64,000 bases of DNA from the NCBI GenBank assembly GCA_947034885.2, contig OX344749.2:32235182-32299181 (forward strand), written 5' to 3'. A program made the translations under genes and the position numbers. This document shows positions 34,753 to 46,392 of this stretch, one piece after another. Position 1 is the first letter of the stretch, and each line of letters starts with the position of its first letter. The notes below the pieces were generated by a model. That model saw only the letters and a list, made by a program, of their open reading frames with translations, did not search any database and had not been told where the DNA came from. The stretch comes from Thuidium tamariscinum. Taxonomy: Eukaryota; Streptophyta; Bryopsida; Hypnales; Thuidiaceae.

Positions 34753-36174
34753 ATTGCAAGAAACACTGGTCTTATTTCATATGTCACAATTGAAGTGACA
34801 TTGTTGTTTCTTGCTATAATTTTTGAAGTATGAACTTTATAAAATAACTTTATATTTTAATTTTAATATAGCTAATTTATCACAATTAGCAGTTTTGGAG
34901 GTTTTACTATGTTAGGAGTCCCTAAATTTCATGATCTAGAGTTCAAAATTTCATGGTATATTTCTATAGTAGGGAATCATGTATCTACCAAAGTAAATTT
35001 GAAAACTTATTATTTTATGTCACTACAAGAGAAAGGGGTGTTTTAAGTATTGTCTTTTAAGTAAGGTTTTAAGTAAAAATTTACTAAAAAGACAGTCTTT
35101 TTAGTAAAATTTTACTTAAAACCTTACTTAAAAGACAATACTTAAAACACGTGATGTCTAGGACACTACTTAAAACACCCCTTTCTCTTGTAGTGTGTCT
35201 TCTACATGAGTACAACCAACACTTCTATTGTGTGCAATTTTTGAATATTGAAGATGGTTTTTAGATCATTTTTTTGGTGAAATCTTTTCATCATCAACTT
35301 TTTCAAAATGCACAAATTTTCTTTTTTTCAAAAAAAATTCTTTTCTTATTTTTTATAAATTAAAATATCAATTGCAAAGTGTCTATTTTCATGAGATTTT
35401 GCACTTTCCTAATTCACCTATTTATCAAAAGAATTTACACTTTCACTTCTTTGGATACCTTTTTCTTAAAGAAATAGACATTAAATATATTTTTCACATA
35501 TTTTTTTTAATTTCTATTTTTAAAATACTCCCAAAAAATCATGTATATTGTGGCTAAAGTGTAGACAAAATGCTCCATGATTCTTACAATAACCCATGAC
35601 CAATAGTTTCTACACTTGCCAAGCAACACAAAATTGATATGAAAGCATATAAAGAAAAAAAAATTAAAAATATACAAAAATAGGATGAAAATGAAAAAGA
35701 AATAAAAGAAACAAAAAAGAATTAGAAAAGAAATAAAGACTGACTTACAAATTGGCCATTTGGGAAGACTTTCTGGTGATGAGATTTGAACAAAAAAATG
35801 AGTTCAAAACCATTTCTAATGTTTCAAAGTGCGTGTATAAGGGAGGCCTACTTGCACAAATACAGAGGGTATAAAATAATGTATTTTTAGATTTCCTTTA
35901 ATAGAGACATGTGTGTCTACTAGAAAAATATACCACAAAATTTTTAGCTCAAAGCCATTAATTTAAACCCTCCAAATGTCATTGTGTGACAAATTAACAA
36001 AATTGACTTTTAAATATACAATGTTTTTTAAACTCTTAGAAAAAGTAAGGAATAGAATTATAAGCAAAATATCTCAAAACAAATTTTTCATTTTTTTTGC
36101 ATTTACTTCATAGCTCAAAAGTTATAGTGTTCCAAAATTGAAACGCAACAAAAGTGGTTGATGTTTTTTGCAAT
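34753..36174. mobile_element. TTGCAAGAAA-ended element, copy 2, with nested foldback
   Basis: The left end ATTGCAAGAAACACTGG and right end TTTTTTGCAAT bound about 1.4 kb. Its right part (35810-36010) matches 5880-6110 of copy 1. Its left part (34780-35010) resembles the inverted right part (AGCTAATTTATCACAATTAG, ACTTTATAAAATAA), so this copy is palindromic. A CACTA-ended foldback (35021-35195) has inserted into it and is therefore younger. Confidence 0.6.
35021..35195. mobile_element. CACTA-ended foldback MITE, copy 6
   Basis: Begins CACTACAAGAGAAAGGGGTG and ends CACCCCTTTCTCTTGTAGTG, a perfect 20-bp inverted terminus. The interior pairs over TTAAGTATTGTCTTTTAAGT and its complement. CACTACAAGA matches the textbook En/Spm terminus most closely of the six. 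Very well preserved; inserted in the element 34753-36174. Confidence 0.85.
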
Positions 36175-38951
36175 CACCCAATAGACATTTAGACAATGAC
36201 CAAAATCATGATGCAAGCACCAATAATTTAGAAAGTTATGTTTCTGAGACTGAGGTGCGTGACGTCTTCTATGTTAGAAGAAACACGGCCCATAGGATTG
36301 ATTTGGGAGTTGCAGCACAAGCCAGCAAATACTTCCCAATTCCATCAATGTTCTGTGAGGTTCCAAATGTGCACACTTTGAATTTGTCAAGGAGTTTGAG
36401 TTGTGGCGCCATTGCTCCACTCAAAGCATGAACCCCAATACTAAAAACCTTGAAGTAGTAAACAAAGTAAAAAAATGATATGAATAGTAGTACAACTCGG
36501 AGTGATTGATTACACAAACAAAAAGCAAGCAATGCGAATTAGTACTATGAAAATATAGAGCATCGCAAATAAGAAAGGATAAAAAATAAATTGTAATGCT
36601 TGTGAGGTTGCAACTTCCACAACTCCTTGTATATTTGCTTGGCTGTCTACTTGTTTCTCCACCAATGTTGTAGTGCCCCAATGTCTTGCAACCACCATTC
36701 TAGTTGCAGTCAATGCAGTATCAAAATTACAATTCTCAATTGCAAGGAGTGAAGAAGTGCCTCCAATTTTCAAAGAATGGTGCTTCCACATTCAAAAAAG
36801 ATAAGGTGGGAGTCAAGGAGGGAAATCATGGAAGAAAGGAACGAATTTCAAAATGAAGTGAGCATGATTGCAAATCACCTAATGGAACCTTCACTTAATG
36901 CCATGAGAAAAAATCTAAGGCAAGTAGAAGGCCTCCAAGATGCATGTAAATGTACAATTAGAAGAAAAATCAGTCCAAAAAGCAGTTAGGGAATCTGTAA
37001 GGTGAGCAGTCAGCTCATGTGCCCCATTAGATTTCGGATTTAAAAAATATTATTAAAAAATAAAATGAAATAAAAATTGAATTTTTTTTAATTCCCTGTA
37101 ATTGCACATTTCATTGTAGCTAAAAGGGTCTCTACTAGCCTCAGATTTTCTTTCATGCTATGATGAGTTTTTAATTCAAGGTGAATTAGGCAACCTAAAC
37201 ATGCTAAACACCTATAGAATCCCTACAAAACCATTGCTAAACATTTGGTACAAGAATAAAGACAACTTGCTAATCCTAAAAACTTGTAAGAGCTCTAGGA
37301 AGAAAAAGGCTTGCAAAATCAATGGTCAAGGTGTGGCCGCCTTTGCGATAGATGAACACCCTAGGTTGCACATTTGTGATTTATGTCACTCACAAATAAC
37401 AGATGATTGCAAATTGACAACTAGATGAATGTGCTCATTTGCAAGCTTGAAATGTACAAGTTGGCAAATTAGTTCAAATGTTGATTTTTCCTTGCAATTG
37501 GATTTTTGCTATGTAGATTTAATGCATAGATTTATTTTAATATATAAACCAAGAAAATATTATCCACTTTAGGAAACACTAATTCTAACATGCATTGAGA
37601 ATTTTGTTAGAAGCCCATGAATGTGTGGTTTCCTTGCCTATCTTATAATATATTTGTCGATAAATGTTGACTATCACCATATATATTTTTGCTTGAAGAT
37701 GAATTGAGCTTTGATGTTCTTCCATCTCAAAAGGATTAATGCATGGGACACATTTTGGAGACTCCACTTTCTAATGTTAACTTCCAAATGTTGATGACTA
37801 TTGTAGGTTGTGTAAAGCCTCTTCCAAGCTACCTTAATCCTATGAACCTTTGATCTTGTGTTATATTGTTGGTAGGTGTTCAAAAAAACCACTCAATACT
37901 AATTAAATTTGAGTAAGGTAACTACCCCCAATAATGTATAAATAAACAATCCATCATAGTTCCCATTATTATATTGAAATTATTTTTATGGAATCTCATG
38001 AGGAGTCAATTGTAGATATTGGATTCTTTGAAATGGTATTTTTTGGGACATAATATGAATAAAATATGAATGTTTAAAATGCTTTAAACAAGTGTTTCTA
38101 AAATCCACTCTAAACTCTCATGAATAGTGGCGGTATATTTTAGACAAGATTGCAAGAATATGTAGGGTTTGGTTTTAGAAAGGGATTGACTTTAACTTTT
38201 TAAGTATAGAAATCTTATCAAAACACCTTAGAAATTTGGAACTTAGACAATGCTACCATGAAGATTTTAGCTCAAGGTATAAACCCCTAAAGGACCTAAA
38301 GCCACTACATGACTTTTGCAACTACATTTGGAAAAAATTCAATATGCTAACATCACTAACAACTCATGAACAACAAATTGATAGCCTAGATGATTTTTTA
38401 CAATATATATTGAACTTTAAATTTTTAATAAATTTGAAAATTATTTTTTTCTTTTAATTTGATTATAGAAATGGCATAGGGACATACTAATCTATACCTT
38501 GAATGTGGTTGTTTAGTTTTTTTTTGTTTGAACATATTGTATAAAAGATATTGAATCTTACAATTTTATTGATGAGTTAAAATATGAAAAAAAAAAAAAT
38601 TATTTTTATTTTGGTTGTAGCAATAGCACAAGAGTGAAAGCATACTATACTAATAATGGTATTTAGTGATAGCAATAACAATTATGAAGCACAACACTAA
38701 AGTTCAACAATCCTGATAATGTTACCAACACTAAATGTCATATAGACACTAATTGTCAACTATTGAATATAGGTTTCTTACAAGTTTACATTTAGTGTTG
38801 CATATTATTTCATCAAATTGCAATTAAAAATATATAAAGTAAAGGGTGGTGAGTTCAACTCTAAATGCAAACCACTTGAAATTTAGAGTGAGTGTGGTAA
38901 AAGTTGAGGTAACACTATAAATAGCATTAACACTAAATACCATTCAAGGTG
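36175..38951. other. region with three weak coding-like frames
   Basis: Forward frames at 36168-36431, 36777-36989 and 37201-37428 have modest protein-like composition (for example a CDLCHSQITDDC cysteine pair in the last), but no family is recognised and splice links are not evident. On the reverse strand, 36421-36791 overlaps. These may be one decayed gene or chance. The rest to 38951 is AT-rich with no structure. Confidence 0.3.
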
Positions 38952-39730
38952 GTTGCAAGAAACACCTCACCCTTTTCATAGCGTTTTATTGGGACTACAT
39001 TTTTTCCACATAGTACTACCAGTACTACGAGTACTATCAATGTATTGTGCTTTTGACACGTGTACTAGAGTAAGGAGTTAATGTGGCCATTGAATGATAT
39101 TATCTTACATATTATATCATTTAAAAAGTTTGACAAGTGGGTGAATGTAGGATTAAAGTCAAATGTAGGAGTACTATGTCCACATAGCAGTATTTAGGAT
39201 CAGAAGACTACAGGTTTTTTTTCTGAAAATATAGTGATCCAATTTTAATTCATAAAAAATCACAAGTGATTTATTTATTTACTTTTTATTATGGCCATTT
39301 TTCCAAATCTCCTTATCATTACTTTCATCCAAAAAAATTAGAATCACAATACTTTTAGAATTTGTAAATGTGCGCACCATTGAGCTATATTATGTAGCAT
39401 ATACATCATCCAAAAATATTGGATTCCAAACCACATTCATAAGTTTACTAGGTGGAAGAACACACCACCAAAATATCAAGTCAAAAGCATTAATTTTGAT
39501 TACTATGAACATAGTGAATCCTTGTTCACCTAATGTGTGATGAGTGGACAAAATCAATTTTTAAATATAATTTTTTTTCCAAAATTAAAAAAAAATGGAA
39601 CCCTTAAGCATGAAGTTAGTTATATCTAATAAAAATTTCAAAGTCAAAGTTTTTTGGATAAAAAAATTATACTACAAGAGAAAAAGTCGTTTTCATTGTG
39701 ACAACAAATAGGACCAATGTTTCTTGCATT
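38952..39730. mobile_element. TTGCAAGAAA-ended element, copy 3
   Basis: GTTGCAAGAAACACCTCACC at the left and TGTTTCTTGCATT at the right bound about 780 bp. The interior has GATGAGTGGACAAAATCAAT and TCAAGTCAAAAGCATTAAT, resembling the other two copies near their right ends. Degenerate, so lower confidence. A CACTACAAGAGAAA-like fragment lies near 39672. Confidence 0.5.
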
Positions 39731-40449
39731 GACCCATCAAAGTTTTTTTTTCCATTTTTATAAAGTGCCAAAGTGAAAATATAAAATGTTATAGTGGTGC
39801 TTCAAATTTCAACATTCATCTGCATATTGAATAGAAACTATCACATTCATATATATCACATGTCTATAATTATGTTTTCATCCACAATTTGGCGAATTCA
39901 TCTGAGATTTCTTTCACAGTTTAAAGTTTTTTGATGATGAGCCTCACGCTTTTTTGCCATTTTCTGAACCAGATTATTTTTTCCTGGTGCAATCATCTGG
40001 CACCAGAAAGCTAAAAAAAACTGAAGCCCTGATACCATTAATAGTGTCGTATGGATGTAAATAGCTTCCGTCATCATTCCGTCATCACTTGTACTGCCTA
40101 AAATGAATCGGAAAAAACAACCCAGGCCACCAGTGTGAACAGGACACATTCCCCAAGAACTTCTTCGAGGTCGGTAATTCGGTATCTTCCGATGCAGGAA
40201 GCTGTGACGCAGTTTCCGATGACGCAGTTTCCAACCCACGAGAAATTTCAATGCTAAGCCTAGCTAACGTAGGACTCAGCAGACCAGAACGCATTAGGAA
40301 AATTATGAACCCAAGGAATGACCCCCGAGTTTTGGTAGTGCAAGCCTAAGGGCCAGCTTCCATGTGAGCCGGGCTGGTAGAAGTTTCCCGGGAGAGCTAC
40401 AGTGACAAGTGAGCGATGACACTTCTATGTGAACCCGGTGGCTGGGGAG

Positions 40450-40692
40450 ATGTCGAGTAAGAAGAGCACACGTAACGATTCCCTGAAATTCGATCGCTCT
40501 CCACCAATCCTGTCTTCCACTGATATTGGTGAAGCTGCTGCTCCTGCTTCTCTGCTCACCGAGGCCGGCAAGAGAATCGGCAGCTCTTGCTTGTCGTCTT
40601 GCGGCTTTCTTACCGGCCCGGCTCGCATGGAAGGTGGCCCTAATTCAAGTGGCCTAGATTGCCCTGTAGTCTTGTCCTTCAACTTGACTTGA
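40450..40692 (+). CDS. unidentified exon-like frame in GC-richer island
   Basis: From ATG at 40450 the frame reads MSSKKSTRNDSLKFDRSP.., serine-rich, 80 codons to a stop. Base composition (about half GC) contrasts with surrounding AT-rich DNA, as in the real genes of this window. I do not recognise the protein. The reverse strand is also open, so strand is a guess. It may be the first exon of the gene whose later exons lie at 42.4-43.4 kb. Confidence 0.25.
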   Translation: MSSKKSTRNDSLKFDRSPPILSSTDIGEAAAPASLLTEAGKRIGSSCLSSCGFLTGPARMEGGPNSSGLDCPVVLSFNLT

Positions 40693-42377
40693 AACATCAA
40701 TATCTTGTGTGATGTACATATTTGCTAGGACGTGTCAATCCAAAAAAAATATTGGGAAAAAGATACAACGCGTACTTCACAAGTTATAAAATATTTAATC
40801 ATGCTTCAAACTTCTCTTGTTGTACACAATGGATAGGCTCTTCAATTAAATAAAAGCTAGCATGGTACCACAAGTCACTTTCATGATGAAGTAGAGCAAC
40901 TCTCGGCCAATGGGAGTAGAATTTCATGTTCCAAAGCCATCATGATTGTTAGCATTCATCTTGAGTGGAAATAGGGGAATTGTCTTGGTGAATAAATATT
41001 GAAGTACAATTAAAGCAATTAATCGGGGTCTTGAGATTTCATTTTAAGGGGCACTCTTTGGGTTCATAATTTTCCTAATGCTATTGGTTGACCGTTCCAT
41101 CATCAACTTTGATGCATGTTTTTGAAAGGTAGGTGGTGATCGTAAGTGAACTCAGGGCACTGGTCATTTTGCGGCCATACATCTTCCATGAGCTTGGATG
41201 GAATTATCCACGTGGATGGAGGTTTTATTCCAGCACTGACGGACAGGCGTAGGTTTTTTTTTTAGGCATTTAAATGCCCAATTTCCTCAAAACAAATTGG
41301 GCAGCTTCAAGCCTATAGAAAAAAATGAGGGTAAATGTGACAAAAAATGCCAGACAGAAATAATAGCTCTCTGTACCATTGCCAATATGCTTCTAAAACC
41401 TCATTTCATCTATCATGCAAAGCCAAAATTCCATACAAAAATTCCATATTCAAAATTATATACTTAAAATTGGCCTCCTTCAATTCAAGCCCCCTTAATT
41501 AAGGAGCCAGTCAACTTAATACCTTCTTGAAAGGAAGGCCACATTACCATTTTCCCGAAAACCAAAAAAACACCCTGGACAGGCGGCACTCTTGGAGACG
41601 ATTGACTAATTCAAGGACATTCAATTGATGATCCTGCTGATAAACTACAGACAGTGATAATATTAACTTATAACTTTATAAGATCATTAGCACCATCTCT
41701 CGGGGAACGTCTTCAGTTAGTATTTATTGTGATGTTGAAGAGGATCTCGTGAGTGTTTTTAGGATCTTCCGGACAACTCTTGTACTGCACAAGGACTCAA
41801 GGTCGGGGACTTGTTGTAAGTTCGATCTTCCCTGAAATGCAGACTGCCACCCTTTCTTGTTTTGCAATTGGGGTCACTTCTTTCGATCATGCGTACGTAG
41901 TATCACTCGATCTGTTTTGCGTATTAACTAACTTTGACCGAGTTGACGTACGTACGTGGTGCTTACTAGATCTATTTGCTGGCAGAGCACAGAGTAATAC
42001 AGTGCTGGTCAATTGTGTGTTAGAATTTGGGGCACTGTGATCGATTTGTGTGTTCACAAGCTTAGTTAGAATTAGATTGTGAATGTTGATGGTGCCCTGT
42101 TTTGGCAGGCCAACTGAAAGAAGGCACTTTCATGTAGAGTACAGTACTTCAATCGCCTAACAATTTCCGAAATCCAGAATTGAAATGAGGTGCCCAAGAC
42201 AGGTTTTTTTTTAGTAGGACCGGTATCGATTTGAGCTTACTTACTACTGACAGTATAAATGTGCAGAACTTCTGCCCTTTTAATCGAAAATTACGGATTC
42301 AATGGAAATTGCCTTGCCTGGTATATTGCTGTGGCAGAGATCGGTTGTGTGATGTGAAGGAACGAGTGGAGGTACCA

Positions 42378-42690
42378 ATGGAGGAAGCTCTGAGCTCTGC
42401 CTCTCTGCCGTTCAGAAGAAGCGAGTTTTTGACATACATTTTGGAGACTCGGGTTCCTGAAGTTCATTTCGATGTTGACGATGATGTAGGCCTCACTAAC
42501 GCCACCTTGTCACCCCAATGCTGTGACCACAAGATTCCAGAATATCTGCAAACCTCGGAAGGGCGGGGTTCTGATAAGCCTGCCACGAAGGTTCTAGCAG
42601 ACGGTATGCCAATCAAGGGCAGTCGAACATACTCTCTCTCTGTCCGCCCTGAAATACTTACAGTCCAAATTGGAACTCATGTTTTTCAAG
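42378..42690 (+). CDS. unidentified exon, possible start of gene
   Basis: Starting at an ATG in ACCAATGG context, the frame reads MEEALSSASLPFRRSEFLTY.. with an acidic HFDVDDDVGL stretch and a C-terminal TYSLSVRPEILTVQIGTHVF. A fitting donor (CAAG|GTGG) follows at about 42690. No family recognised. Same strand and composition as 43040-43414, which is probably a later exon. Confidence 0.35.
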
Positions 42691-43039
42691 GTGGTTTTGA
42701 CCAAGTCATATGGAGGATTTTTTTCTGTCCAACTTTGTTGTAGCTACAATGAACACATGTAATATCCTTCATTGATTCTGGTGGTACAAAAATCCCACCC
42801 TAACTTCTAAATTTAAGCTTTTCACAATATGATCCACAAATGATTTCAACAACACTGCGAAAACTTCTTTTGGGGACGGAGGCAGCATGATACATATGAA
42901 AAGAATTGATTTAATTTCTACCTTTCTAGAATAGAGAAATCTTTCTCTCTTGAGCTCCGTTCTTCAGCAAACTTGACAATGTTTTCTGCACGTCCTGTAA
43001 TGGTTGCTAGGTCTGCACGGAGAGTCATCCACCAGGGCA

Positions 43040-43414
43040 GAAGGAAATTTTGGTGAGCCTGACGCTGCTGGTGCCAAAGAGCTTGTAACCCACTCACATT
43101 GCCTCGAGTTTTTGGTCCGAAATGGGCCATATTTTCGGATGAAAAATCTCGTTGACAAGGAGAGAATTTGCAGCATGTTACTCGACATGGCTGACAATGT
43201 GAAGGTGCTTCCACCAGGGAATGACCCGTTGCCGGGGAACATGTTGGACATGTCCCAGTGGAAGAATTCCTTGGGCGGACTCATGAACGAAATGAAGACC
43301 GTGGAAGAGAAGTGCTGTGCTTCAGTGATTGGGAACTCCGGGGTGTATGTGCTCACCACGTCACCATACTCGGCGTTTCTGAGAGCCCTGGCTGTGGAGA
43401 TTACTGAACGTTAA
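43040..43414 (+). CDS. unidentified terminal exon
   Basis: After a plausible acceptor (CATCCACCAG|GGCAG) the frame reads AEGNFGEPDAAGAKELVTHS.. CLEFLVRNGPYF.. ICSMLLDMADNVKVLPPG.. and FLRALAVEITER then stop. The helical, leucine-spaced character suggests a folded domain, but I cannot name it. Its last codon and stop come from a MITE inserted at 43409; the duplicate flank beyond the MITE would have given VEITE and a TGA stop, so only one residue was added. Confidence 0.4.
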   Translation, partial: EGNFGEPDAAGAKELVTHSHCLEFLVRNGPYFRMKNLVDKERICSMLLDMADNVKVLPPGNDPLPGNMLDMSQWKNSLGGLMNEMKTVEEKCCASVIGNSGVYVLTTSPYSAFLRALAVEITER

Positions 43415-43650
43415 ATCATACCATCAAAGGGGGGCGCAGCAGGGTAAATCTCATTTTACTAGGGGTTGACAAGGGTTTGGGTTTATAATTGTGTTGGGTT
43501 TTTTGGAACATTCACAGTCCCCCTGATTCTGAATCTGAACTCAGAATTTGAAAAAAATAAAAAATGTGAAAAAATAAAAAATTCAGCGTTTTCCTTGGGG
43601 TAAATCTAGCCTGCGGGGCCCACCTTCGATGGTATGATTTAACGCTGCAC
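43409..43650. mobile_element. MITE inserted at a stop codon, 15-bp flanking repeat
   Basis: Inverted ends CGTTAAATCATACCATC (left) and GATGGTATGATTTAACG (right, 43627-43643). The 15-bp sequence GTGGAGATTACTGAA occurs immediately before it (43394-43408) and again at 43651-43665, six or seven bases beyond the right inverted repeat. The interior is GC-rich at both ends (GGGGGGCGCAGCAGGG; GCCTGCGGGGCCCACC). Superfamily unclear. Confidence 0.75.
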
Positions 43651-43773
43651 GTGGAGATTACTGAATGAGGTTGCTGATCCAGGAGCTATATTGAATGATG
43701 ACAATAGTGAGATTTTCTGCTTTATTGAGGCCTTACAACACTTTGGATAGAAGTAGCTACACTATGTAACTTA

Positions 43774-43964
43774 CAGTAGAACCTCTCAAACTCAATGAGT
43801 CTCGGCCTGGTTTGACATATTGAATTACAGAGGTTTATATTCACTTAGAGAGGGTCAAATTTACTCACATCCTTTGTAAATTGGCTCAATCTGGGACCAA
43901 TTTGACACATTGAATTATAAAGGTTTATTGGCCTAAAGAGGGTTTAACAAGAGAAGTTCTACTG
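43774..43964. mobile_element. Emigrant/pogo-like MITE with TA duplication
   Basis: The left end CAGTAGAACCTCTC and right end GAAGTTCTACTG are flanked by TA on both sides. CAGTA(A/G)AACCTCT termini with a TA target are the known signature of plant Emigrant MITEs derived from pogo/Lemi1 (Tc1/mariner superfamily). Inside, TTTGACA(T/C)ATTGAATTA..AGGTTTAT occurs twice. Confidence 0.75.
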
Positions 43965-44336
43965 TACAATGCAATACAAGAGGCTTTGTCCTTGAAGCAC
44001 TACCTCACTTTTGAGAAAAAAAAGGTATTATTCAGTTGTCTCGATGGTATCTTCTATCATCACAAAACTTGTTTCCCTTTAGTCTGAAACAAATATAAAT
44101 TATCTTGTTTGTTTTTTCATTTCAAACTCTTCTAAGAACACTTGAGCTTTCTATTCACACACACAAATTGTAATTGATCATTCCATGTATGTCTATAGGA
44201 CATACATTCATCATCTTAGCTTCTCTACTCCCATATGTGGTACAACATTATTAACTCCTAAAAGATCAAAGTCTCTTAGGAGAAACAAAACATGAAACAC
44301 AGTTTTATGAACTCCATTTACAGTTGATTTCTTTAA

Positions 44337-44982
44337 CCCCTAAATGCCCAAGGTCTGTTTTGAGCTTCTTGAAATTTGCTCTAAGTTGATCAAAATGCCA
44401 ACATTTTCATAAGTTGTATCAAATTTTTTTGAATTGTAACCATACAAATTCAATTTAGACATGTTAGAGATTGCTTAGGAAAAGAAAACACAACAATATC
44501 ACTTACAAAGTGAAAGATTATAATGTTTGACCATGAGGGTGTTAAAATTGCAAAAGTGATGTGAAGTCTTTCTATCTTCTTTACGCAAGTCAAATCTGAA
44601 AAGTTGGTGACCAAAAAAATATGAGGTTAAAGGGCCTAACACACATAAATCCAATCAATTTATGGCTTTTCAAAATCTACTCTACAAATTTTGTAATTGA
44701 ATTTGAATGTGATTTTTTCTCCAAGATCTAGTGTATTTGAGGCTCATTTTCTAAAGCTCTCAACACTACAGAAAGTCAAGATTGCAATGGAAACCCTTGC
44801 ACAAAATCTTGAATAGGAAAATCACTATCATTCATTTACCATATCAGATTTCTGACACTAAAACTAGATTTCTAAAAGAACTTTTCAAAAATATAAACTA
44901 CTAGAAATAGCAACTTAATTAGGTTTTATTTAACTTCAAAGTTTTGCAAACACCAAATTTTGGTGCCTTGGGCATTTAGGGG
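44337..44982. mobile_element. TTAA-flanked (piggyBac-like) MITE
   Basis: The 17-bp perfect inverted ends CCCCTAAATGCCCAAGG / CCTTGGGCATTTAGGGG are flanked by TTAA on both sides (44333-44336, 44983-44986). A TTAA target and CCC-beginning termini are the hallmark of piggyBac elements. It contains no coding frame. The 646-bp interior matches, in reverse, the outer parts of 49881-51971, of which it is the version lacking the nested palindrome. Confidence 0.85.
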
Positions 44983-45421
44983 TTAAACTTTTTTTTTTTT
45001 GGATAGGATAACAAATGAACTTCTTAGAACTATTTTCCAAATTCCAATTGGTGTCTTCTTAGGAGCATTTTGCCACTAGAAATAAATATAGTCAAGCCTA
45101 AGAAGTCCAAATACAAAATCCTAATAAATTCAATTTTTTTTTAATGATAATTTTTTTCTATAGAATATATTCATAAATACTTGGACAAAAACTTTAATTC
45201 ATTTCATTTAGATTAGTGATTTGAAAGTTTTTAAGAATATTACTCTATAGGCAATAAAAGTATAGAAAATTTTTAAAAGTGAAAGTGAGAAACCTATTTT
45301 TTTTAAAACCATCAAAAAGATCAATTTTAAATACCAATTAATGAATTCGAAATCAATTTAGTCATTCAACTTTATCAATTACAAATGACCAGATAAGATG
45401 ATTGTACGCTAGTGTTTTTAA

Positions 45422-46392
45422 CCCCTAGAGGACCAGGTAGGTTCCTATAATCTAAATTTTTGTCATGATTTTAAGAGACTTATAATGGAGATCAAGAATT
45501 AGATTAGCTATCTAAAAATATAATTTTTATTCCAATTCATACCCAAGAGAAAAAATTAAACTACACTAAGTTCAAATGTTAAATCTTGGATAGGAAAAGA
45601 AAATCATAAAAATTCAAAATAATATTTTTATAATTTTGGTTAGGATAGAATTTCTTTATCTAAATGGAAAGATTACATTCTTTCTACTTTGATTAGTGGG
45701 AGATTTAATAAGCATCTTGTTTTGTAGGTAGTTAGAGCATCTTTCAAAAAAATAATGTATTAGATTGTTTCCAAATTCAATCTTTATATTTTTTCAAAAG
45801 AATAGGTTCCACATGGTTTTGTTTTCTTGCTAGAACAATCTCATCATTGTAATTAGTATGTTTCAAGTTCATCTTAGAACTATTCACAATTTAGATTTTC
45901 CTTCTATTTAATATGATGTTTTACTTTATAATTTTTTAAAGAATGAAAATCAATTGAGTACAATGGAATTTAATTTTAAATCACTTGTTTCCAAAAAATT
46001 TAATTAAGAAAATTCTAAAATCTAATCAAGCATAGTGCCAAAAAAATTGCACTATTCACTTTAAAGTTTAAACCCAAATATATAGCAACGTATAGGGTCA
46101 AAAGTTTTGAAGTATTCCACATATTTTCATACGAGCTAATTGATTTCCCCCTCTAATCATTTCATTTGTTTTTTAATTGATGATTGAATGGATGGAGGGG
46201 GAGCTACTCCTTGAATTGTTTTGTTGATTCTAGATAGCAATTGAAAGCTAAACTTGACTAATTTGCAACATTGCAAATTTGCAAGTGCAATAGAAAGATC
46301 ATTTTGGGACTAACAATTAAAGCCATCAAGAAGATCATTATGGAATGAAGGAAATATTATTTTTGAGTGAAAAAGTCTTTGGTCCTATAGGG
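45422..46392. mobile_element. TTAA-flanked (piggyBac-like) element
   Basis: TTAA-CCCCTAGAGGACC at 45418 and GGTCCTATAGGG-TTTAA ending at 46397 bound about 970 bp of AT-rich non-coding DNA. The ends differ by about one base in the first 13. Interior not obviously related to the 44337 element. Confidence 0.65.

Noticed and set aside
42231-42743. GEM-like GRAM domain for the 42.4-kb frame
   Set aside because: The ending FQGGFDQV loosely recalls GEM-like proteins, but the rest of the GRAM pattern is missing and a splice donor falls there.
43040-43414. RAI16/FHIP-like identity from CLEFLVRN
   Set aside because: Only about eight residues match and the following sequence does not fit that family.
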